Shown: positions 1-5,618 of the stretch, one piece after another | How positions within the stretch are numbered: position 1 is the stretch's first letter | How the letters are laid out: each line of letters starts with the position of its first letter | Assembly (NCBI GenBank): GCA_028819945.1 | Contig: JAPPKQ010000334.1 | Coordinates: 1 to 10,873 of the forward strand | From: a bacterium | GTDB lineage: Bacteria; Actinomycetota; Acidimicrobiia; Acidimicrobiales; CATQHL01 | Direction of reading: 5' to 3' | Length of the DNA stretch: 10,873 nt | The notes under the pieces: model-generated | Databases searched by the model: none | What the model saw: the letters and a program-made list of their open reading frames with translations, nothing else | What the model was told of the DNA's origin: nothing | Translations under genes and position numbers: made by a program

Positions 1-1
1 C

Positions 2-481
2 ATCAACGACGCCCAGTATGCGCTTCTCGTGCTCACCGACTCCCCCAAGTCGCAGGGCGTCAATCTGGTGCAGGTCAGCTCGCGGCGAGCGGCTGACGAT
101 CCAATCGCGGGTCTCGACCGGGGGTGTCTCAGCCTGCGCAACACCGGCACCGCCGCCGAACCGTTCAGCCACCGGTACCACACTGACGCCTGGAGCCTGA
201 TGACCGCCACCTGCGACTACCTCGACGTGGTGTTCAGTGCGATATCGAGGGTGAGCGATCCACTGACACGGGCGTCGTTCGTGGCTGCTCTGAGCGAGAC
301 CGGCTACGAGGCCGCCCACGGTCAGCGTGTGAGGTTCAGCGCCGGCGACCCCTACGGCTCGGACAGCTTCCGGGTGCTGAGCGCCGACCCCGACTGCGTG
401 CTGAACGACTGGGGGTGCATGCGTCCCCTGACCGACTGGTTCGAGCCGGCGGCCGCCGGCTCGGGAAGCGGAACGGGGTAG
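2..481 (+). CDS. ABC transporter substrate-binding protein, branched-chain amino acid-type (3' part)
   Basis: The frame is open from the first base and ends at TAG 479-481, so only the last 159 residues are present. The sequence resembles the C-terminal lobe of periplasmic-binding-protein type I receptors (Leu/Ile/Val-type, Peripla_BP_6): a helical stretch with TATCDYLDVVFSAI, then a segment of the form 'plTRASFVAALSETGYEAAHG', then a strand-rich end finishing in DWFEP and a Gly/Ser/Ala tail. Five cysteines are present, in keeping with an exported protein that could form disulfides. The next gene starts five bases after the stop, so the two are almost certainly co-transcribed. The family assignment is by eye and the N-terminal half is missing; the ligand is unknown. 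Confidence 0.7.
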   Translation: MNDAQYALLVLTDSPKSQGVNLVQVSSRRAADDPIAGLDRGCLSLRNTGTAAEPFSHRYHTDAWSLMTATCDYLDVVFSAISRVSDPLTRASFVAALSETGYEAAHGQRVRFSAGDPYGSDSFRVLSADPDCVLNDWGCMRPLTDWFEPAAAGSGSGTG

Positions 482-485
482 CGGC

Positions 486-1616
486 GTGAAGGCAGACGGA
501 CGCGCCCGCGGAGTCGCTCTCGCGACAGTTCTCGTGGCAGCGCTCGTGGCCTCGGCCTGCGCCGGCGGCGGGGGAGCGGGGGTCGCCAACGTCGCCACCG
601 GCACCACCGTCGCCGGTGTCGGGGCGGGGCCCGATCGGGTTCCGACCGAGACGACCGTCATCCGCCTGGCCCTGCCGCCCGACCCGGTCTGGCAGTGGCT
701 GGAGGACTCCGGCACACGCGCCGCCTGGGAGCGGGACCACAACATCCGCATCGACGTCAGCCATCCGTTCGACCAGTTCGCCGCGTTCGCCGGGGGTCAC
801 GCCGACGTGGTGGTCATCAACGTCCTGGACGTGCCGAAGTTCGTCTCCCAGCCGGGGCTCGAACCGGTGATACTCGGCAAGTACACGACCGACCGCAGCA
901 TCCTGGCGGTGCCGCGCGGCTCCCAGGCCGAGACCCTAGAGGATCTCGTGGATCGACGGATCGCCGTGGAGAGTTCAATCGCCTCGAGCCTGCTGTGGGC
1001 GCTCGTGGCCGACATCTTCTACGCCCTGGACTTCAGCGAGGGCAGCGCCGACTTCGACCTGGTGACCGTGGAGCCGGCCAGTGTGGCCGACCTGGTGATA
1101 CGGGGCGACGTGGACGCCTGCATCTGCACACCCGACTACAGCGTGCCGCTGCTCGTCTCGGGCCGGTTGCGGGCCCTCTATGACGGCATGTCCGCCTCGC
1201 AGCGCTACACGATCGCCATATTCGGCGGACAGGGCTTCGGCGGGGAGTCGGGGACCATCGCCGACGCCTTCGTCGCGGGCGCGGCGTGGAACGCGGCCAA
1301 CACGGAGGCGGCCGACGCCCTGTTGAGTCTGTGGGAGGAAGGTCTGGCCGCCTGGAGGCAGCACAAGGGGCAGATCGTGGCCGACTACCGGCATCTCTTC
1401 TCGGTGGAGAGTGAGGTCGAGGTCGCCTGGCTGACCGATTACGTGGAGGAGCACGACTGGTTCGTGCCGTCGGTCTACATCAGTCACCAGGAGGCCGAGA
1501 CGCACAGGTTCGCGTTCGACCGTCTGCGCGACATGGGTCTGGTGCCCGAGCAGGCAACGGTGCCCGAGATCAACATCGTCGATCCGGCGGCGGTGCCGGC
1601 GTCCTCGGGCGGATAG
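486..1616 (+). CDS. ABC transporter substrate-binding lipoprotein, NMT1/SsuA/TauA-like
   Basis: Product of 376 residues from a GTG start five bases after the preceding stop. It begins with a lipoprotein-type signal: basic start, hydrophobic stretch 10-23, and a lipobox-like A-S-A-C with Cys25 as the probable lipidated residue, followed by a Gly-rich linker. The body reads like a type II periplasmic binding protein of the NitT/TauT group: an initial strand (TTVIRLALPPDPVWQW), a 'GHADVVVINVLDVPKF' segment, 'LAVPRGSQAETLEDLVDRRIAV' as the usual second-lobe entry, and a later 'GDVDACICTPDY' segment. It is expected to sit on the outer face of the membrane and deliver a ligand to the two permeases encoded next. 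It is unusual that a second binding protein of a different fold class sits just upstream. The substrate (sulfonate, nitrate, thiamine precursor, riboflavin or other) cannot be told. Confidence 0.82.
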   Translation: MKADGRARGVALATVLVAALVASACAGGGGAGVANVATGTTVAGVGAGPDRVPTETTVIRLALPPDPVWQWLEDSGTRAAWERDHNIRIDVSHPFDQFAAFAGGHADVVVINVLDVPKFVSQPGLEPVILGKYTTDRSILAVPRGSQAETLEDLVDRRIAVESSIASSLLWALVADIFYALDFSEGSADFDLVTVEPASVADLVIRGDVDACICTPDYSVPLLVSGRLRALYDGMSASQRYTIAIFGGQGFGGESGTIADAFVAGAAWNAANTEAADALLSLWEEGLAAWRQHKGQIVADYRHLFSVESEVEVAWLTDYVEEHDWFVPSVYISHQEAETHRFAFDRLRDMGLVPEQATVPEINIVDPAAVPASSGG

Positions 1617-1627
1617 GGAGGTCGGAC

Positions 1628-2473
1628 GTGTCCACGGTGTCCACCGTCACCCCCGGCAGCGTCTCGGAGCTCTCCGCCAGGGAGCTGCGCCGGGCCGCCT
1701 GGTCGCGCTGGGGTTATCGCCTCAGCGTGGTCGCCGGCTGGGTGGTGTTCGTCGGCGTGTGGTACCTGGTGGCGCGCCTCGTCCTCACGCCCCAGCAGCT
1801 GCCGCAGCCCCACGTCGTGGCTGTCGAGGCGTGGGACGTGCTCCGCCTGCGGGAGTTCGGTGGCAACTTCCAGGCCAGCATCCTGCGGGTGGCCGCGGGG
1901 TTCCTGCTGGCGCTGCTGCTGAGCGTCGGCCTGGGCCTGCTGATCGCCTACAGCAGGTGGTGGCGCCGCCTGCTCGGCCGCGTCCTGCAGTTCGTCGTGA
2001 GTATCCCCACCGTGAGCTTCGCCGTCCTCTCGCTGATCGTGCTCGGCATCTCGCCGATGGGCCCCATCCTCAACACCATGATCGTGGCGACGCCGTACAT
2101 CACCACGAACCTCGCCCAGGGACTCACCGGTGTGGACCGCCGCCTGATCGTGATGAGCGAGTCCTTCGGCCGCACCCGTGCGCAGATCATCGTCGGCGTG
2201 CTGATCCCGTCGTCACTGCTGTCGATCCTCGGCGGCGCCCGCCTGGCGTTCGCCGTGGCCTGGCGCGTGGCGCTGCTCACCGAGATCTTCGCCTCCGCCG
2301 ACGGCATCGGCCTCCAGATCCGGCGCAGCTTCGAGAGCTACGACATCCAGGGGATGCTCGCCTGGGCGTTGCTGTTCATCGTGATCATGCTGCTGATCGA
2401 GAACCTGGTCCTCCGTCAGGTCGAGCGCCGGCTCTCCCGCTGGCGCACGCCGGCCACGGGGGTGGCGCCGTGA
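1628..2473 (+). CDS. ABC transporter permease 1 (SsuC/TauC-like)
   Basis: Product of 281 residues; the GTG start is preceded by a good ribosome binding site (GGGAGG at 1616-1621) and lies 11 bases after the previous stop. About six hydrophobic segments are visible, starting near residues 33-50, 77-99 and 110-130 and ending near 245-265. The cytoplasmic coupling loop that docks on the ATPase is clear at about residues 176-205: SESFGRTRAQIIVGVLIPSS followed by LLSILGGARLAFAVAW, the pattern of the BPD_transp_1 'EAA' loop in nitrate/sulfonate/taurine-type importers. It overlaps the next permease gene by four bases (GTGA), so translation is probably coupled and the two permeases made in equal amount. 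Family assignment is firm; substrate is not known. Confidence 0.9.
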   Translation: MSTVSTVTPGSVSELSARELRRAAWSRWGYRLSVVAGWVVFVGVWYLVARLVLTPQQLPQPHVVAVEAWDVLRLREFGGNFQASILRVAAGFLLALLLSVGLGLLIAYSRWWRRLLGRVLQFVVSIPTVSFAVLSLIVLGISPMGPILNTMIVATPYITTNLAQGLTGVDRRLIVMSESFGRTRAQIIVGVLIPSSLLSILGGARLAFAVAWRVALLTEIFASADGIGLQIRRSFESYDIQGMLAWALLFIVIMLLIENLVLRQVERRLSRWRTPATGVAP

Positions 2474-3354
2474 GCGGCATGGGCGCCCCGCAGGATCTCG
2501 GCGGATTCGGACCGTTCGACGTCCGGCCCACCGCTGAGGGTGCGACGATCAGGGAGCGCCTGCTGCGGTCGCCCCCGTTCATCGGTCTGCTGGCCCTCGC
2601 TCTGCTGCTGCTGATCTGGCAGTGGATCGCGTGGGTCAACACGCGTGTGCCCGGCATCGACGAGATCGTGCGGTTCATGGTCACCGAGATGTCCGGCGGT
2701 TCGCACGGCGGCGCGCTCACCGGTGAGTTCTGGGCGCCTCTGGCGACGAGCATGCAGCGCTACGCCGTCGGCCTCGCCATCGGCGTTCCCATCGGCGCGG
2801 CGCTGGGCCTGCTCATCGGGGCCTTCCGCTGGGCCCGGGGTCTGTTCAACGACACGGTGCTGGTGCTGCTGGCGCTGCCGGCGGTCGTCTGGGCGTTCCT
2901 GGCCGCGCTGTGGTTCGGTCTGTCCGCGTGGGGTCCGATCCTGGCGGTGGTCCTGACCGTCGTGCCGTTCATGGCGGTCAACCTCAGCGCCGGTGTGCGC
3001 AACATCGAACCGGGTCTCATCCAGATGTCCCGATCGTTCGACGTGCCGTTCGGGCGGCGCTTCGTCCACCTGCTGTTCGGCGGGAGCCTCCCCAGCGGTT
3101 TCACCGGGCTCCGGCTCGCCTTCATGACCGGATGGAACAGCCTGTTGATCGTGGAATGGTTCGGCGCCACCTCCGGGGTGGGCTGGCGCGCCCGCTTCTG
3201 GTACGACGCTCTGCGCTATCCCGGCTTCGTGGGTTGGATCTTCCTGTTCGTGATCCTGATCACGCTGCTCGACCGGCTGCTGCTGAGCCCGCTGGAGCGG
3301 CGCGCCTTCCGGTGGAACCAGCAGCCCACGCTCACCTTCGAGGAGGAGCTGTGA
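2470..3354 (+). CDS. ABC transporter permease 2 (SsuC/TauC-like)
   Basis: Product of 294 residues. I place the start at GTG 2470, which overlaps the stop of permease 1 (GTGA 2470-2473); ATG 2479 is an alternative three codons in. The frame is open far upstream, but that part lies over permease 1 and is not coding. A hydrophilic N-terminal tail of about 35 residues precedes TM1 (IGLLALALLLLIWQWIAW); further hydrophobic segments follow, including YAVGLAIGVPIGAALGLLIG and a pair around VLVLLALPAVVWAFLAALW. The coupling loop is recognisable as SRSFDVPFGRRFVHLLFGGS then LPSGFTGLRLAFMTGWN. It is clearly divergent from permease 1, so the transporter is probably a heterodimer in the membrane. It is 78 bp from the ATPase gene. 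Confidence 0.9.
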   Translation: MSGMGAPQDLGGFGPFDVRPTAEGATIRERLLRSPPFIGLLALALLLLIWQWIAWVNTRVPGIDEIVRFMVTEMSGGSHGGALTGEFWAPLATSMQRYAVGLAIGVPIGAALGLLIGAFRWARGLFNDTVLVLLALPAVVWAFLAALWFGLSAWGPILAVVLTVVPFMAVNLSAGVRNIEPGLIQMSRSFDVPFGRRFVHLLFGGSLPSGFTGLRLAFMTGWNSLLIVEWFGATSGVGWRARFWYDALRYPGFVGWIFLFVILITLLDRLLLSPLERRAFRWNQQPTLTFEEEL

Positions 3355-3355
3355 C

Positions 3356-3383
3356 CGCCCGGAGGGCCGCACCCCGCCGGGCG
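3356..3383. other. Inverted repeat between permease 2 and ATPase genes
   Basis: CGCCCGG at 3356-3362 pairs with CCGGGCG at 3377-3383 around a 14-base loop; an alternative pairing CCGGAG 3359-3364 with CTCCGG 3384-3389 overlaps it. There is no T-tract, so it is not an obvious intrinsic terminator. It could lower expression of the ATPase or stabilise the upstream message, or be chance in GC-rich DNA. A -10-like TACCAT at 3401-3406 follows, which might give the ATPase gene its own transcript. Confidence 0.25.
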
Positions 3384-3432
3384 CTCCGGCTACCGACCGC
3401 TACCATCGACCCATCGGAGAGGCAGGGATGAC

Positions 3433-4200
3433 ATGGCGACCGTGCTCATAGAGGACCTCACCAAGGTCTACCCACCGACCATCAACAACCCCAAGCAGGT
3501 GCAGGCCCTCGGCGGGCTCAGCATGTCGATCACGGGCAACGTCTTCGTCGCCGTCGTCGGGCCCTCCGGCAGCGGCAAGACCACCCTGCTGAACATCGTC
3601 GCCGGCGTCGAGTTGCCCACCTCGGGTTCGGTGCGCGCCCTGCAGGAGGGTGTGCCCGCCCGGGTGGGCTACGTGTTCCAGGAGCCCCGGTTGCTGCCGT
3701 GGCGCACCGTCGTGGACAACATGCTGTACGTGCAGGACCGCAAGTCGGACCGCAGCCGGCGCGAGGCCGAGTTCTACCTGCAGATGGTGGGCCTCGGCGA
3801 CGTGGCCGACCTGTACCCGTCGCAGCTCTCGGGGGGGATGCAGCAGCGTGTCGGCATCGCCCGGGCGTTCCTCGTGAATCCCGACGTTCTGCTGCTCGAC
3901 GAGCCGTTCAGCCACCTCGACGCCCTCACCGGACGGTCGTTGCGGGACTACCTGCAGCGCATCTGGTTGCAGAGCCGCAAGACCGCCCTGTTCGTCACCC
4001 ACGACGTGACCGAGGCGGTGGAGCTGGCCGACCGCATCGTCATGCTGCGACCCGGGGGCGTGACCTACGACGACATCTCCATCGACCTGCCCCGGCCGCG
4101 CCGCCACGGGGACCCCGCCGTCCGCGACATACAGGACGAGGTGCTGCGCCGCTTCGACGCCATGGGGGCGGCCGTCCGCTTCGGCGCCGAGGGCGTCTAG
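3433..4200 (+). CDS. ABC transporter ATP-binding protein (SsuB/TauB-like)
   Basis: Product of 255 residues, the usual size for this family. All nucleotide-binding motifs are intact: Walker A GPSGSGKTT at 43-51, Q-loop Gln83 in YVFQEPRLLPW, signature LSGGMQQR at 132-139, Walker B VLLLDE at 152-157 with the catalytic Glu157, D-loop SHLD at 160-163, and the switch His190 in FVTHD. The 'FQEPRLLPW' form of the Q-loop is typical of the nitrate/sulfonate/taurine group. It should dimerise under the two permeases and power import. The ATG start has a purine-rich stretch (GGAGAGGCAGG) a few bases upstream. The stop TAG shares CTAG 4197-4200 with the stop of the convergent gene on the other strand. Confidence 0.95.
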   Translation: MATVLIEDLTKVYPPTINNPKQVQALGGLSMSITGNVFVAVVGPSGSGKTTLLNIVAGVELPTSGSVRALQEGVPARVGYVFQEPRLLPWRTVVDNMLYVQDRKSDRSRREAEFYLQMVGLGDVADLYPSQLSGGMQQRVGIARAFLVNPDVLLLDEPFSHLDALTGRSLRDYLQRIWLQSRKTALFVTHDVTEAVELADRIVMLRPGGVTYDDISIDLPRPRRHGDPAVRDIQDEVLRRFDAMGAAVRFGAEGV

Positions 4201-4496
4201 GCCGCGCTCTCCTCGGTTGCCGCGGCGGCGGCCGGGTCTCGGCCCTCCAAGCGGGCGATCCGCTCCCCTTGGCCTCCGATCACCGTGACCACCTCGTCGA
4301 ATCGCTGGTCGACCCTCTGGAACCGCTCGTCGACCCTCTGGAACCGCTCGTCGATCTTGTCGAATCGCTGGTCGACCCTCTGGAACCGCTCGTCGATCTT
4401 GTCGAACCGCTGGTTCATATCGATGCGCATCCAAGTGATGCTGCCGGCGATGAGCAACCCGCTCAAGCCGACCAGGGATGCGATGATCGCCTCCAT
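4197..4496 (-). CDS. Small membrane-anchored coiled-coil protein with heptad repeats
   Basis: I prefer the ATG at 4496, giving 99 residues; a TTG at 4547 in the same frame would add 17 residues but has no better start signal, and the 4496 ATG sits six bases after a plausible -10 box. One hydrophobic helix (residues about 4-22, IIASLVGLSGLLIAG) is followed by an uninterrupted series of seven-residue units alternating QRFDKID and ERFQRVD (about residues 26-67), then GGQGERIARLEG and an Ala/Glu-rich end. Position-specific Phe and Ile/Val every seven residues predicts a parallel coiled coil, probably cytoplasmic or periplasmic depending on topology. Similar short proteins are known as hypotheticals in many bacteria; no function can be given. 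It converges on the ABC ATPase gene. Confidence 0.72.
   Translation of the reverse strand: MEAIIASLVGLSGLLIAGSITWMRIDMNQRFDKIDERFQRVDQRFDKIDERFQRVDERFQRVDQRFDEVVTVIGGQGERIARLEGRDPAAAAATEESAA
4297..4422. repeat. Six tandem 21-bp units encoding coiled-coil heptads
   Basis: Units start at 4297, 4318, 4339, 4360, 4381 and 4402. Each is 21 bp, so unit number can change without breaking the frame of the minus-strand gene. Two alternating versions exist (one encoding QRFDKID or QRFDEVV, one encoding ERFQRVD); several copies are identical or nearly so, pointing to recent unit duplication. The last unit is degraded. Confidence 0.85.
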
Positions 4497-4501
4497 GTCG
4501 A

Positions 4502-4613
4502 CAGTCTGCCACAGCCTGATGCTGATTGCAATGCGATTTTCTGACAATGGATGATATTTCGAGTAGGTGATAGTTCATATCTATCGCGACCCGGGTGCCG
4601 ACCTGGCAGACTG
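4502..4613. repeat. 10-bp inverted repeats flanking an AT-rich patch
   Basis: CAGTCTGCCA at 4502-4511 is perfectly complementary to TGGCAGACTG at 4604-4613. The roughly 90 bp between them are strikingly AT-rich for this window (around 4525-4590), and contain a smaller GATAG/CTATC inverted pair near 4569-4586. It lies between the divergent coiled-coil gene and prepilin-like gene and could be a regulatory region or a small insertion; no target-site duplication is evident. Confidence 0.4.
4503..4531 (-). promoter_or_regulatory. Probable leaderless promoter for the coiled-coil gene
   Basis: On the minus strand TTGCAA (plus coordinates 4526-4531) is followed after exactly 17 bases by CAGACT (4503-4508), then six bases, then the ATG at 4496. 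The spacing is ideal for a housekeeping sigma factor and the short distance to ATG matches the leaderless arrangement of the 5619 and 8483 genes. Both boxes are imperfect, so the call is moderate. Confidence 0.4.
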
Positions 4614-4640
4614 CTGAGCAATGCCGCCGACGCCCCGATT

Positions 4641-4703
4641 CGTCGTTCCGGCGGAGAGCCTGCCCCGGACTCGATCCGGCGCCGGAATCCAGGTCTCGGC
4701 CAC
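4641..4703. repeat. Dispersed palindromic repeat, copy A
   Basis: A 63-bp element that matches copy B at 7796-7857 in the same orientation, with a one-base gap and only a few substitutions. Outer arms (TTCCGGC and GCCGGAA) and an inner CCGGA/TCCGG pair allow a long two-tier hairpin. It resembles the widespread REP-like intergenic palindromes of the 'TTCCGGCG...GCCGGAATCCAG' kind. Here it lies upstream of the frameshifted prepilin-like gene. Confidence 0.75.
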
Positions 4704-4740
4704 GAGACCGGCGCTGTCCGTGGAATACTCAGCACACTCC

Positions 4741-4746
4741 TAGCCT
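4741..4746 (+). promoter_or_regulatory. Possible -10 box upstream of the first prepilin-like gene
   Basis: TAGCCT followed by CGGACCC closely resembles the -10 contexts at 5606 (TAGCAT then CCGACCC) and 8470 (TAGGCT then CCGGACG). No convincing -35 is seen. Transcription would start about 30 bases before ATG 4786, so unlike the others it would have a short leader. Confidence 0.3.
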
Positions 4747-4785
4747 CGGACCCGACCTGAACCCGAGCAGCATTCCTGACCGGAC

Positions 4786-5246
4786 ATGAGCAGAGACAGG
4801 CACACCATGCGCGCAGCCCGACGAACCGACAGCGCGATGACGACCCTGGAATGGTTGATGATCGTGGGCGCCGTGTCCGGGTTGGCCGCCTTGGCGGTGG
4901 TGCTGGTGGCGGGGCTGGTGGACGACACGGCGGAGGGTGTGGCCGGCGGGGCGACCACCAACCCCGCCGCGGCGCAGGTCGCCGCGGGCAGGTCGCCGAG
5001 GAGGCCCGCAGGGCGGAGGGCGCCGGCGAGGGATTCGACACCTGGGGAGAGTGGAGCCGCTACTACACCGCCCGCTGCACCCGGCTGGCCGTTCTGTACA
5101 GCACCATCGAGGTCGAGGTGAGCGCAGAGTTCAAGCCGCCGCCGGGGAAGGTAGGCGACAAGCCGACCCCTGAGGAGCTGCGGGACGCGCACGAGGCTGG
5201 TCCCGAGCCGGGCAAGCCGCAGATTCTCTGCACGGTCGCCGGATAG
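4786..5246 (+). pseudogene. Prepilin-like protein with paired-cysteine head, frameshifted
   Basis: The first half reads from ATG 4786 (or ATG 4807) as a basic leader, the processing site S-A/M-T-T-L-E-W with Ala instead of Gly at -1, and a hydrophobic helix (LMIVGAVSGLAALAVVLV). After codon 4984-4986 the original frame degenerates into Arg/Pro-rich nonsense, while the frame one base earlier continues with QVAEEARRAE, the WGEWSRYYTARC motif and the end ILCTVAG. Against its closest relative (minus strand, 8356-7874) the two halves join with exactly the right spacing if one base is restored in GGGC at about 4986-4989; the repaired product is about 153 residues with two Cys, one in the motif and one near the end. 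As it stands it is broken, unless the missing base is a sequencing error in a G/C run. Confidence 0.75.
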
Positions 5247-5261
5247 GGCCAGGCCCCGCGC

Positions 5262-5375
5262 TCAGGGCGGACCCTTTCGGGTGACTTCACAGTGGACTTG
5301 CGCCAGCGCGGTGAACCCGGCGGCGGCCGCGATCAGCAGCAGCCACTCGTCGCTGGCCAGCCCCTCTGTCCTCGA
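5262..5375 (-). pseudogene. Remnant of a prepilin-like gene (processing site and helix only)
   Basis: The minus strand encodes SRTEGLASDEWLLLIAAAAG then FTALAQVHCEV and stops at 5262-5264. This is nearly the same as residues 16 onwards of the 7234 product (GERGLASHEWLLLIAAAAS, then FTALAV). By hand alignment about 53 of 63 bases match between 5301-5363 (minus) and 7282-7344 (plus). The G-L-A-S-D-E-W processing motif is intact, but the frame has no usable start codon upstream and the head domain is gone, so it is a broken relic in inverted orientation to the intact copies. Confidence 0.7.
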
Positions 5376-5417
5376 GGCCCGCGACGGCCGCCGGGAAACC
5401 GACGCGGTATTCGTCCG

Positions 5418-5597
5418 GCCGAGCGTTGTACGAAACGAGCCGCATGGTGCCGCCCTTGTGGGTGATCTTGCGCTGCTCCTCCACGAGGCAGATCACCGGA
5501 TGCGGGGTGCGGGTTCGAACTCGGTGGAGTGCGCCTCGGCCACCGAGAGGTCGGCGTCGATGAGGCGCACGTACTTGCCGACCATCCCGACGGGCGC
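5418..5597 (-). pseudogene. CTP synthase (pyrG) relic, internally deleted and frameshifted
   Basis: Read on the minus strand from about 5597, the sequence gives PVGMVGKYVRLIDADLSVAE, matching the start of the CTP synthase glutaminase domain (family pattern VGKYVxLPDAYLSVxEA). It runs straight on into HSTEFEPAP and, after a shift of frame near 5500-5510, HPVICLVEEQRKITHKGGTM then RL, matching the later family segment (STEFDPxTxHPVIxLxxEQ...GGTMRLG). In an intact enzyme these two blocks are separated by a long stretch that includes the catalytic Cys of the glutaminase; that stretch, the synthetase domain and the C-terminus are all missing. After MRL the similarity ends. It cannot be functional. 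The stop caused by the shift is TGA at 5493-5495. Confidence 0.72.
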
Positions 5598-5605
5598 CGC
5601 GGCGG

Positions 5606-5611
5606 TAGCAT
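5606..5611 (+). promoter_or_regulatory. -10 box of a leaderless promoter for the prepilin-like trio
   Basis: TAGCAT is followed by seven bases (CCGACCC) and then ATG 5619, the spacing expected when transcription starts at the A of the start codon. No Shine-Dalgarno sequence precedes the ATG. A clear -35 at the right distance is not seen. Confidence 0.5.
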
Positions 5612-5618
5612 CCGACCC

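Noticed and set aside
1759..2469. Upstream extension of the permease 2 frame
   Set aside because: It overlaps permease 1 almost completely and translates to Arg/Pro-rich sequence; the GTGA overlap at 2470 gives a natural start.
4297..4422. CRISPR array
   Set aside because: Units are contiguous 21-bp repeats with no spacers and encode a regular coiled coil.
3400..4578. Minus-strand open frame of about 390 codons opposite the ABC ATPase
   Set aside because: The plus strand encodes a complete ATPase with every motif; the opposite frame is Arg/Gly/His-rich and has no recognisable domain.
4551..4760. Small plus-strand open frame across the intergenic region
   Set aside because: It runs through the palindromic repeat copy A, has no ribosome binding site and no protein character.
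4974..4998. 14-bp tandem duplication as the cause of the frameshift in the 4786 gene
   Set aside because: Removing 14 bp would restore the frame, but would leave the protein about five residues shorter than its closest relative; restoring one base gives an exact-length match, so a single-base loss is the simpler reading. The duplication cannot be fully excluded.
5287..5445. Minus-strand small open frame starting at the ATG within the pyrG relic (MRLVSYNARP...)
   Set aside because: That ATG is the Met of the GGTMRL motif in CTP synthase, and in the downstream part the meaningful frame is the neighbouring one (GLASDEWLLLI), so the small frame is a by-product of two joined relics.
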